Shown piece after piece: positions 41,529-49,066 of a stretch of DNA of 64,000 bases. The translations under genes and the position numbers were made by a program. The stretch comes from Actinacidiphila epipremni (lineage in GTDB: Bacteria > Actinomycetota > Actinomycetes > Streptomycetales > Streptomycetaceae): assembly GCF_012034175.1 (NCBI RefSeq), contig NZ_JAATEJ010000005.1:124001-188000 (forward strand), written 5' to 3'. Positions within the stretch are counted from its first letter, which is position 1. Each line of letters starts with the position of its first letter. Below the pieces are notes generated by a model, which was given only the letters and a program-made list of their open reading frames with translations, had not been told where the DNA came from and did no database searches.

Positions 41529-41679
41529 GGTGAGGTCCTTGCGTGCGGTCGGGCAGCGTGGGGGGTGCGTTCGGCCGTGCGCGAGATGCGTGGAGGTGCG
41601 GAGAGGTGCAGGGGGAGGTGCGTGGAAGTGCGCGGAGGCGCACATGCTCGGGACTCGGCGCGCCGGGCACACCGGCGAG

Positions 41680-41845
41680 CCGAAACTTTCGGAATGATTC
41701 CGACAGCGAGCGGCAACTTATGAGCAATCCCACACGGTGTCAATACCGCCTCGGATCACCCGATGCCGCCCGTCACCGCGAAAGAGGCCGTCACCGGCAG
41801 CGGAAACTTCCGGATGGTCAGCGGATCGGGCGTCCGAAAATTTCG
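41680..41845. promoter_or_regulatory. Cluster of short palindromes upstream of the ABC exporter operon
   Basis: The gap 41529-42022 holds no gene I can support. Within it are perfect or near-perfect palindromes: CCGAAACTTTCGG (41680-41692), CGGAATGATTCCG (41690-41702), CGGAAACTTCCG (41801-41812) and CGAAAATTTCG (41835-41845), plus the related CGGCAACTTA (41711-41720). Their layout, an inverted repeat of five or six bases around AC, C or A, resembles GGCAACTTGCC at 10390. They probably bind a regulator of the exporters. Confidence 0.5.
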
Positions 41846-41937
41846 AGCGCCGTTCGTAACACAGGAGCGTGCCGCGCCCGGCGGGCCGGCTCCCGGACCC
41901 GGCGTCAGGCGGGGGCGGCGCCGGGGGCGTTCTGCGT

Positions 41938-41949
41938 GAGAGCGCTCTC
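41938..41949. promoter_or_regulatory. LacI-family-type operator
   Basis: GAGAGCGCTCTC is a perfect 12-bp palindrome centred on CG. It resembles the Streptomyces CebR site (TGGGAGCGCTCCCA), with 11 of 14 matches by my count. It lies 73 bp upstream of the small secreted-protein gene at 42023. No LacI-family gene is in the window. Confidence 0.5.
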
Positions 41950-42022
41950 GGCTAGCCTGGGCGGGCACGTGGCACCTCCCGGCAAAGTCCCCGGACATCC
42001 CCCTCACGGAAGGCTCATCGCC

Positions 42023-42304
42023 ATGCGGAGACTCAGCACTGCCACCGCGTTGACCCTCGCACTGACCGCCGCACCGGTGGCCGCCGGCGGCCTCGCCGCC
42101 ACGGCGGGCGCGGCGACGGTCGCACCTCCCGCCGCCACCGCGCGCCCGGCCACCGGCGCGTGGGTGAACACCGGCGAGACCTACCCGCTGGACTGGATCT
42201 GCGTCTACGTCGGCAACCAGAAGGTGACCAGCGGCCAGGCGGTCAACTTCTCCTGCCTGGCCGGCCCCGCCGGCTCGTTCGCCCTGTGGATCCTGACGCC
42301 CTGA
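42023..42304 (+). CDS. Small secreted protein of unknown function
   Basis: 93 residues. An N-terminal signal peptide (MRRLSTATALTLALTAAPVAA...) ends near an AGA or ATA site around residue 30. The mature part is about 60 residues: an Ala/Pro/Thr-rich linker, then a compact segment with two cysteines (WICVYVGNQ and NFSCLAGPAG) that could form one disulfide. GGAAGG precedes the ATG. I do not recognise the family. A LacI-type palindrome lies upstream, hinting at sugar-responsive expression rather than membership of the NRPS cluster. Confidence 0.7.
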   Translation: MRRLSTATALTLALTAAPVAAGGLAATAGAATVAPPAATARPATGAWVNTGETYPLDWICVYVGNQKVTSGQAVNFSCLAGPAGSFALWILTP

Positions 42305-42405
42305 CATTCCCCTGCACACCCCGGCACCCCCGAGCACTCCTCGTCGACGCGTCGCATGTGCGCCGGGCCGCCATCGCCCGGCCTGACCCGTAAAATCCGG
42401 ACTTT

Positions 42406-42420
42406 CCGCATATGATGCGG
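42406..42420. promoter_or_regulatory. Inverted repeat upstream of the MFS gene
   Basis: CCGCAT and ATGCGG flank a 3-base spacer, just after an AT-richer stretch (TAAAATCC) in the gap before the MFS gene at 42521. It could be an operator for that gene, but no regulator is adjacent. Confidence 0.35.
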
Positions 42421-42520
42421 CGGATGCCGCGCCGGGCCGGTGGCTCGTCCCGCAGTGGCGGCCGGCGGGCGGGACGTGGCGACGATCCGACGAGTGGTGC
42501 GACGAGAGGGGACCCGCCCG

Positions 42521-44062
42521 GTGGCCTCGATCCGTGTCAGAGGAGGCCGCGGCGCGCGGCAGGGCAAGGACAAGGACAAGGACGGCAGCGGCGGCGACTC
42601 CCGGTGGCGGGCGCTCGCGGTGTGCCTGACGGCGAGTTTCATGACACTGCTGGACGTCAGCATCGTCAACGTCGCGCTGCCGTCCATCCGCACCGGGATC
42701 GGGGCGTCGCAGAGCGGTCTGCAGTGGGTGCTGTCCGGTTACGCCCTCGCGTTCGGCCTGATGCTGGTGCCGGCCGGGCGGCTGGGGGACCTGCACGGCC
42801 GGCGGGTGATGTTCCTGGTCGGGCTGTCGCTGTTCACCGTCGCGAGCGCGCTGGCCGGCGCGTCGCAGAACGAGGTCTGGCTGGTCGGCACCCGGCTGCT
42901 CCAGGGTGTCGCCGGCGGGCTGCTGGTGCCGCAGGTGTCCGGCTTCATCCAGCAGATGTTCCGCGGCGCCGAGCGCGGCCGTGCCTTCGGCATGCTCGGC
43001 GCCACGGTCGGGGTGTCGACGGCGCTCGGGCCGCTGCTGGGCGGGGTGCTCATCCAGCTCTTCGGCGCGCACGAGGGCTGGCGCTGGGTGTTCTACGTCA
43101 ACCTGCCGATCGGGCTGGTGCTGCTGCCGCTGGCCCACCGGCTGCTCCCCCGCCACGCGGCCGGCCGGGGCGAGCGCGGCGCCCGCGGCAGCCTTGACCC
43201 GGTCGGGGTGCTGCTGCTCGGCGCCGGGACGGTGGTCCTGCTGCTGCCGTTCGTCCAGCAGCGCGAGTGGCCGGGTACGCAGAAGTGGCTGCTGCTCGTG
43301 CCGGCCGTGCTGGTGCTGGCCGGTTTCGTCGGCTGGGAGCGGCACCACGGGCGGCGCCGGGAGCCGCTGGTGGACCTCGCGCTCTTCCGCCGCCGCTCGT
43401 ACGGCCTGGGCACGCTGCTGTCGCTGCTGTACTTCGCCGGGTTCACGGCGATCTTCTTCGTGCTGACCCTCTTCCTGCAGAACGGGATGCGCTACAGCGC
43501 CCTGGAGGCGGGCCTGTCGATCATGCCGTTCGCCCTGGGGTCCGGCGCCGCGGCGGCGGTCGGCGGGCGGATCGTGACCCGGATCGGGCGCCCGCTGGTG
43601 GCCGGCGGGCTGTGCATGGTGGTCGTCGGGCTGCTCGGCGCGACGCTCGCGGTGCAACTGGACGACAACCGGTCGGTGGGCTTCGCGATCGCGCTGCCGC
43701 TGCTCTTCGCCGGGGTCGGCAGCGGGCTGACGATCTCGCCGAACCAGACGCTGACCCTCAGCGAGGTGCCCGTGGACCGGGCGGGCAGCGCCGGCGGGGT
43801 GCTCCAGACCGCGCAGCGGATCGGCTCGGCGATCGGCATCGCCGCGGTCGGCTCGGTCTTCTTCTCCAAGGCCGGCGGGGCCCACCCCGACTGGGCCGCC
43901 GGCTTCAAGACGGGCCTGCTGACCTCGGCGGGCCTTGCGGTGCTGGCGCTCGCCGTGGCCCTCACCGACGTCTTCACCGGGCCGTCCAACGTCCCGCAGG
44001 GCGCGGACGGCCCGGGACCAGGCCGGGAGCGGGACGCCGGCCGGCAGCAGAGCGGCCGTTGA
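42521..44062 (+). CDS. MFS exporter, EmrB/QacA 14-TM type
   Basis: 513 residues from the GTG at 42521, chosen for GAGGGGA 8 bases upstream. A charged leader with KDKDKD precedes about 14 membrane segments. Family motifs: LDVSIVNVALPSI in helix 1, GRLGDLHGRRV as motif A, and GATVGVSTALGPLLGGVL as the antiporter motif. It is a proton-driven drug or metabolite exporter. It lies between the NRPS export operon and the ABC-2 system, transcribed alone. Whether it serves the NRPS product is not evident. Confidence 0.85.
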   Translation: MASIRVRGGRGARQGKDKDKDGSGGDSRWRALAVCLTASFMTLLDVSIVNVALPSIRTGIGASQSGLQWVLSGYALAFGLMLVPAGRLGDLHGRRVMFLVGLSLFTVASALAGASQNEVWLVGTRLLQGVAGGLLVPQVSGFIQQMFRGAERGRAFGMLGATVGVSTALGPLLGGVLIQLFGAHEGWRWVFYVNLPIGLVLLPLAHRLLPRHAAGRGERGARGSLDPVGVLLLGAGTVVLLLPFVQQREWPGTQKWLLLVPAVLVLAGFVGWERHHGRRREPLVDLALFRRRSYGLGTLLSLLYFAGFTAIFFVLTLFLQNGMRYSALEAGLSIMPFALGSGAAAAVGGRIVTRIGRPLVAGGLCMVVVGLLGATLAVQLDDNRSVGFAIALPLLFAGVGSGLTISPNQTLTLSEVPVDRAGSAGGVLQTAQRIGSAIGIAAVGSVFFSKAGGAHPDWAAGFKTGLLTSAGLAVLALAVALTDVFTGPSNVPQGADGPGPGRERDAGRQQSGR

Positions 44063-44098
44063 GCCCCCGGCCCGGGTCGCCGCCGCGGGACTCCCCAC

Positions 44099-44872
44099 CT
44101 ACCCCGCCTGCGCCCGTCCCCAGCCGCGGCGGACCCGCCATACGGCGACGGCCCCGCAGGCCGCGGCGACCGCGAGCAGCACCGCGACCCCCCGCAGCGT
44201 CTGCGCCGCCTGGCCCGCCGCGGCGTGCCGCATGGTCGTGGCCGCCCAGTAGCCGGGCGAGGCCGGGGCGATGTCCCGGACCCACCCGGGCAGCACGGCC
44301 AGCGGCACCATGGCGCCGCCGACGGTCGTCAGGCAGAACCCGCCGACGTCGAAGGTCGCACTCAACTGGCCGAAGCTGCGCGCGGTGACGCCCACGGCGC
44401 TGCCCATCCCGAGCAGCGTCAGGCCCCAGGCGGCGCAGGCGGCGGCCAGCAGGCCGGGCGAGCGGACGCTCACCCCGCAGAAGGCCACGCCCACGGTGAG
44501 GACGACGGCCTGCTGGACGGCGAGCACGCCGAGGACCGGCACCGCCTTGCCGACCAGCAGCTCGACCGGCCGCACCGGCGCCACCCGGAGCCGGTCCCAG
44601 GTGTGCCAGACCCGCTCGGACAGGATCGAGCCGCCCACGATCGAGAGCGCCAGCAGCGAGAAGGTCACCAGCGCCCCGATCGCTGCCTGCCCCGCCCCGG
44701 CCGGCCCCTCGGCGGCGACGTACAGCGGGCGCAGGGCGAGCATCACCACGACGGGCATCACCAGCCGGCCGACCAGCGGGCCGGGGTCGCGCAGCAGCAG
44801 AAGGGTGTTGTGCCGCACCAGCAGCCCGGCGCGGCCCGGCCCGCCCCGTCCGGGCTGGGCGTCAGGCCGCAT
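44099..44872 (-). CDS. ABC-2 type transporter permease
   Basis: 257 residues with about six membrane segments, including VLLAVAAACGAVAVW at the end, and the ABC-2 layout with PVRPVELLVGKAVPVLGVL between helices. It pairs with the ATPase gene upstream, overlapping its end by 11 bp. Such two-gene systems (DrrA/DrrB-like) export hydrophobic drugs or lipids. The TetR gene divergent from the ATPase gene probably controls it. Confidence 0.85.
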   Translation of the reverse strand: MRPDAQPGRGGPGRAGLLVRHNTLLLLRDPGPLVGRLVMPVVVMLALRPLYVAAEGPAGAGQAAIGALVTFSLLALSIVGGSILSERVWHTWDRLRVAPVRPVELLVGKAVPVLGVLAVQQAVVLTVGVAFCGVSVRSPGLLAAACAAWGLTLLGMGSAVGVTARSFGQLSATFDVGGFCLTTVGGAMVPLAVLPGWVRDIAPASPGYWAATTMRHAAAGQAAQTLRGVAVLLAVAAACGAVAVWRVRRGWGRAQAG

Positions 44873-45782
44873 CGCGGGCCTCCCGCGGGGTGGCCGCGGC
44901 GAGCGACGCGTACAGCGTGTCGAGGTCGGGGCGGCGGACGTCGACGGCGGTGGGGGCGCAGCCGGCGGCCAGCAGCGCGGCGAGGTCGGCCGGCGGGTTG
45001 CGGGTGGCGATACGCAGCCGGTCCGCGCCGAGCGGCCGGGTGCGGGCGGCGAGCGGGGCGGGCAGGTCCGGGCGGGGCAGCGCCGGGTCGAGGGTCAGCT
45101 GGATCTCGCCGGGCAGTGCGGCGGTCAGCTCGGCGCGCGAGCCCCTGGCGACGACGCGGCCGGCCCGGGCGACGGCCAGCGTCGCGTCGAGGTCGACCAG
45201 TTCGGGCAGGTAGTGCGTGGTGTAGAGGACGGCGGCGCCCTCGGCGGCGCGGGCCCTGACGGCGGCCAGCAGGGCGGCGCGGGTCTGCGGGTCGGCGCCC
45301 GCGGTCGGCTCGTCGAGCAGCAGCACCGGCGGGCCGCCGACGAGCGCGGCGGCGGCCTGCGCGCGTCTGCGCTGCCCGCCGGAGAGCACCCCGCAGCGGC
45401 GGTCCAGGACGTCGGTGAGCAGCAGCTCGGCCGCGGTCCGCCGGACCGCGCGCACCGCCGCCGCCCGGCCCAGCCCGGCCAGGCCGGCGAAGAGCCGCAG
45501 GTGCTCACGCACCGTCAGGCCGGGGTAGAGGGCCAGTTCCTGCGGGGCCACGCCGAGCAGCGCGCGGGCCTCGCGGGGCCGGGCGAGCGCGTCGATCCCG
45601 CACACCCGCACGCTGCCGCTGTCGGCGCGGGTCAGGCCGGTGGCGATCTCGACGGCGGTCGTCTTGCCGGCGCCGTTGTGCCCGATGAGCCCGACGACCT
45701 CCCCCGGCCGGACCGTCAGGCCGAAGCCGTCCAGCACCGGCCGGCCGTCGTACGTCTTGCGCAGGTCGCGCAGTGTCAGCAT
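44862..45782 (-). CDS. ABC transporter ATP-binding protein (DrrA-like)
   Basis: 306 residues. Walker A GHNGAGKTTAVEIA, Q-loop VAPQELALYPGLT, signature LSGGQRRRAQAAAAL, Walker B PVLLLDEPTAGADP and switch TTHYLPE are intact. The C-terminal ~90 residues are the extra domain typical of ABC-2 multidrug ATPases. Divergent from a TetR gene, with a palindromic operator in the 73-bp gap; the permease follows. Confidence 0.9.
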   Translation of the reverse strand: MLTLRDLRKTYDGRPVLDGFGLTVRPGEVVGLIGHNGAGKTTAVEIATGLTRADSGSVRVCGIDALARPREARALLGVAPQELALYPGLTVREHLRLFAGLAGLGRAAAVRAVRRTAAELLLTDVLDRRCGVLSGGQRRRAQAAAALVGGPPVLLLDEPTAGADPQTRAALLAAVRARAAEGAAVLYTTHYLPELVDLDATLAVARAGRVVARGSRAELTAALPGEIQLTLDPALPRPDLPAPLAARTRPLGADRLRIATRNPPADLAALLAAGCAPTAVDVRRPDLDTLYASLAAATPREARDAA

Positions 45783-45824
45783 CGCGCGGCCACCTCCCCG
45801 TCCGTGAACCCGTCCGCTAAATGA

Positions 45825-45852
45825 TCTACACCGTATAGATCTACAGTGTAGA
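45825..45852. promoter_or_regulatory. TetR operator between the ABC-2 genes and their regulator
   Basis: TCTACAC and GTGTAGA are perfect 7-bp arms across a 14-base spacer containing GTATAGATCTAC, so two overlapping CTAC/GTAG palindromes are present. It is AT-rich against its surroundings and ends 3 bp before the TetR ATG, so it probably overlaps the promoter. Confidence 0.75.
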
Positions 45853-45855
45853 GCC

Positions 45856-46491
45856 ATGACCGGGAAACGGGAAGAGATCCTGGACGCCGCCCTGGCCCTC
45901 GCCGACGAGCGGGGCCTGGCGGGGGTGTCGATGCGGGCGGTCGCCCAGGCGGTGGGCGTCACGCCGATGGCCCTGTATCCGCACGTCCGGGACAAGGCGG
46001 GGCTGCTCGACGCGATGCTCGGCCGGCTGCTGTCCACCGTGACGCAGGCGTCGCCGGAGATGGCCGGTGCCGCCGACTGGCGCACCCGGCTGCGGGCCTT
46101 CGCCGACACCGCGCGGGGGCTGTCGGCCGGCCACCCGTGGGCCACCACGCTGCTCTTCTCCCGGCCCGCGGTGACGCCCGACGCGGTCCTGCTGGTGGAC
46201 CTGCTCTACCGCGCGCTGCTCGACGCCGGCGTGCCGCCGGCCCAGGTGCCGCGGGTGGAGCGGCTGGTGAGCACGTATGTGCTCGGCTGGATCGCCTCCG
46301 AGGCCGGCGGCCGGTTCGGCCCGGGCACCCTCGACCCGCGGGGCCGCCGCGGCCGGCTGCCCGAGGGGGGCCTGCCCGGCCACGCGCGGGTCGCCGCCTG
46401 GCTGGACCCGCCGGTCGACTGGGACGCGGAGTTCGCCGCCGACCTCGACGACCTGGTGCGCCTGGTGGAGTCGGTGGCCGCCCGCGGCTGA
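45856..46491 (+). CDS. TetR-family transcriptional repressor
   Basis: 211 residues. Helix-turn-helix at about residues 25-46 (MRAVAQAVGVTPMALYPHVRDK), then a TetR_C-type ligand domain. The ATG at 45856 directly follows the operator, and no clear ribosome site is seen, so transcription may start very near the ATG. Likely represses itself and the divergent ABC-2 exporter, responding to a drug-like ligand. Confidence 0.88.
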   Translation: MTGKREEILDAALALADERGLAGVSMRAVAQAVGVTPMALYPHVRDKAGLLDAMLGRLLSTVTQASPEMAGAADWRTRLRAFADTARGLSAGHPWATTLLFSRPAVTPDAVLLVDLLYRALLDAGVPPAQVPRVERLVSTYVLGWIASEAGGRFGPGTLDPRGRRGRLPEGGLPGHARVAAWLDPPVDWDAEFAADLDDLVRLVESVAARG

Positions 46492-46518
46492 ACGGGCGTA
46501 CACCATAGGATCCGCGGC

Positions 46519-47295
46519 ATGGGCGATCTCGGGAGGGGCCTGGCGCTGCTGGTGCGCGGGCAGCGCTGGGTGCTGCGGCACGGGCGGGACTGGCGGTTCG
46601 GGATGCTGCCGGCGCTCATCGCCTTCGCCGGCTACGTCGCCGCGCTGGTCGCGCTGGTGGTCTGGTCGGACGACCTCGCGCGGTGGGCGACGCCGTTCGC
46701 CGACGACTGGGCCGCGGTGTGGCGCGGGCTGTTCCGCGACCTGCTGACCGCGGTGGTGATCGGCGGCGGGCTGCTGCTGGCGGTGCTGTCCTTCACGGCG
46801 GTGACACTGCTGGTGGGGCAGCCGTTCTACGAATCCCTCGCCCACCGGGTGGACGTCTCGCAGGGCGACGCGCCCGATCCGCCGGACCGCCCGTTCCTGC
46901 GGGAGCTGTGGACCGGGGTACGGGACAGCGTGCGCGTCCTGCTGCGGGTCGCCGCCTTCGCCGTCGTGCTGTTCGCGCTCGGCTTCGTGCCCGCCGTCGG
47001 CCAGACCGTCGTCCCCGCCCTCGGCTTCTGCGTCTCCGGCTTCTTCCTCACCGTGGAGCTCGCCGCGGTGCCGATGCAGCGCCGCGACATCGCCCTGCGG
47101 GCCCGGCTGCGCCTGATGCGGGCCCGCCTCCCGCTGGTCCTCGGCTTCGGCGTGCCGCTCGCGCTGGCGTTCCTCGTCCCCTTCGCGGCGGTCGTGCTGA
47201 TGCCCGGCGCGGTCGCCGGCGCGACGCTGCTGGCCCGCGAGCTCGTCCCGCCGGCCGCGCCGCCCGGCCGGCCGGCCGCCGAGCCCGGCGACTGA
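46519..47295 (+). CDS. EI24/CysZ-like membrane protein
   Basis: 258 residues with about four long hydrophobic segments and the family feature LLVGQPFYESLAHRV after the second one. The EI24 domain family includes CysZ sulfate permeases and uncharacterised actinobacterial proteins. The C-terminal tail is Pro/Ala-rich. It lies 27 bp after the TetR gene on the same strand but no functional link is evident. Confidence 0.75.
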   Translation: MGDLGRGLALLVRGQRWVLRHGRDWRFGMLPALIAFAGYVAALVALVVWSDDLARWATPFADDWAAVWRGLFRDLLTAVVIGGGLLLAVLSFTAVTLLVGQPFYESLAHRVDVSQGDAPDPPDRPFLRELWTGVRDSVRVLLRVAAFAVVLFALGFVPAVGQTVVPALGFCVSGFFLTVELAAVPMQRRDIALRARLRLMRARLPLVLGFGVPLALAFLVPFAAVVLMPGAVAGATLLARELVPPAAPPGRPAAEPGD

Positions 47296-47314
47296 CCGGC
47301 GCGGCCCCTCTGGT

Positions 47315-48913
47315 TCAGGCGGGGTCCGCCGGCGGTGCGGTGAGGCGGGCGAGGAGGGCCTTCTTGTCGGGCTTGCCGCTGGGGGCGACGGGGACGGTGT
47401 CCAGGACGGTGATGGTGGCCGGGACGGCGCCGGCGCCGAGTTCGGCGAGGACGGCGGCCCGCAGCTCGTCGGGGTCGGGGGCGGCGCCGAGGCGGGCGGG
47501 GACGACGAAGGCGTGCGCGGCCTCCCCGGTGTGCTCGTCGGGCGCGGCGACGACGTACGCCTGGTCGACGTCGGGGTGGGCGGCCAGTGCGGACTCGATG
47601 GCGCCGGCGTAGTACAGGATGGCGTTGACGAAGACGACGTCGCGGGCCCGGCCGACCAGCCGCAGGAAGCCGTCCTCGCCGAGGGCGGCCAGGTCCCTGG
47701 TCCTGATCCAGCCGTCCTGGACGACCTCGGCGGTCTGCTCGGGGTCCTGCCAGTAGCCGGACATGGCGCCGGGTGTGCGCACCCACACCTCGCCGACCCC
47801 GCCGGCGGGCAGCGGGCGGCCTTCGGCGTCGCGGACCTCCAGGTCCACGCCGGGCATCGGGCTGCCGACGGCGTCCAGTGCCCGCTCGCCCAGCTCCCGC
47901 TGGTCGCCGGGGGTCAGCAGGGTGAGCATGCCGGTCTCGGTCTGGCCGTAGCCCTGGTAGACCACCGGGCCGAGCCGTGCGGTGGCCTCGGCGAGGCGGT
48001 GCGGCGGCAGGGGCGAGCCGGCGACGAGCAGGGCGCGCAGCGCGCTGGTGTCGACGTCCTCGGTCCGCAGCGTGTCGAGGACCTGGTAGAGGCGCGGGAC
48101 GGTGCACAGGCAGCCGGTGACGCGGTGGCGCTGCCAGGTGTGCGGGAAGGACACCGGTCCTTCGGGTATGACGGCGGTGCCGCCGTCGATCAGGCTGAGC
48201 GCGAGGTGTTCCAGCATGACGGCGCTGGTCAGGGTGCCGAAGACCAGGAACCGCCGGTAGCCGGCGGCGAGTTCGCGGGCCCGGTCGCTCCAGTTCTCGC
48301 GCGGGCCCCAGGACCAGGCGCGGCTGAGGGCCCGGTAGGTCTGGGCGCAGCCCTTGGGGCGGCCGGTGCTGCCGCTGGTGAGGGTGATCAGGGCGACGTC
48401 GGCGGCCCGGCCGCGGGGTGCGGGCAGCGGGGCTGCGGGCCGGTCGGGCACGGGTCCCGGCGGTGAGCCGGCGGCGACCAGGTCGCGGTCGACGTCCAGA
48501 AGCGTGGAGCCGGCCGCCTTCGCGGCGGACACCAGGGCCTCGGTGCGGGTGGTGGCGTCGGCGAGCACCAGGCCGGGGCTGCCGGCGAGCACGTCGTGCA
48601 GCTGGCGGTCCGTCAGGCCGGGCCGCAGGCCCGTGACGCGGCAGCCGAGCAGGTGGGCGGCGATCTGCGCGGCGAAGCCGGCGGGCGTGACGGCGGTGGT
48701 GACCGCCACGGGCGTCTGGCCGTCCGCGTCGCCGCCGGGGCCGGCGCCGGCCGCGGCCAGCTGCCCGGCGCAGCGCCGGACCAGCTCCAGCAGCTCGCCG
48801 CGCGGCACCGGGCGGCCCTCGAACTCAAAGGCCGGCTGTTCCGGTTCGCGCGCCAGCGCGTCCAGCAGGGGCTGCGGGAATACCGGTTCCACCGGTTGTG
48901 CCGGAATGGTCAT
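47315..48913 (-). CDS. Acyl/aryl-CoA ligase-type AMP-forming enzyme
   Basis: 532 residues from the ATG at 48913; an adjacent ATG at 48916 is closer to the GGAGG and less likely. P-loop ITLTSGSTGRPKGCAQ (~170), YQGYGQTETGMLT and the hinge region GRARDVVFVNAILYYAGAIESAL are present, and the catalytic lysine is in APSGKPDKKAL. It activates a carboxylic acid for CoA or carrier attachment. The substrate is not readable. Divergent from the flavoprotein operon across a 153-bp gap with a Crp-type site, which suggests shared control and a common pathway. Confidence 0.8.
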   Translation of the reverse strand: MTIPAQPVEPVFPQPLLDALAREPEQPAFEFEGRPVPRGELLELVRRCAGQLAAAGAGPGGDADGQTPVAVTTAVTPAGFAAQIAAHLLGCRVTGLRPGLTDRQLHDVLAGSPGLVLADATTRTEALVSAAKAAGSTLLDVDRDLVAAGSPPGPVPDRPAAPLPAPRGRAADVALITLTSGSTGRPKGCAQTYRALSRAWSWGPRENWSDRARELAAGYRRFLVFGTLTSAVMLEHLALSLIDGGTAVIPEGPVSFPHTWQRHRVTGCLCTVPRLYQVLDTLRTEDVDTSALRALLVAGSPLPPHRLAEATARLGPVVYQGYGQTETGMLTLLTPGDQRELGERALDAVGSPMPGVDLEVRDAEGRPLPAGGVGEVWVRTPGAMSGYWQDPEQTAEVVQDGWIRTRDLAALGEDGFLRLVGRARDVVFVNAILYYAGAIESALAAHPDVDQAYVVAAPDEHTGEAAHAFVVPARLGAAPDPDELRAAVLAELGAGAVPATITVLDTVPVAPSGKPDKKALLARLTAPPADPA

Positions 48914-48976
48914 CATGCCCTCCGTTCGGCCACTGCGGAGTTATCCGCCCGTCGCATTACCCAATCACCAAACCTC

Positions 48977-48992
48977 TGTGACATGGATCACA
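48977..48992. promoter_or_regulatory. Crp-type operator, TGTGA-N6-TCACA
   Basis: TGTGACATGGATCACA matches the consensus Crp palindrome exactly. It lies between two divergent starts (48913 and 49067), in a relatively AT-rich stretch. Streptomyces Crp recognises a GTG-N8-CAC core contained here. Confidence 0.75.
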
Positions 48993-49066
48993 CGCGGAAC
49001 GCCTGGAAGGCTCTTTGAAGCCTCAACTACGGTGAGCCGCATCCCTATCGGAGGCCGGGAGGGCAC

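Noticed and set aside
41529-41672. Upstream extension of the second ABC exporter to 41672
   Set aside because: The added residues are His/Pro/Arg-rich and unlike a membrane N-terminus; the GTG at 41528 has a proper ribosome site.
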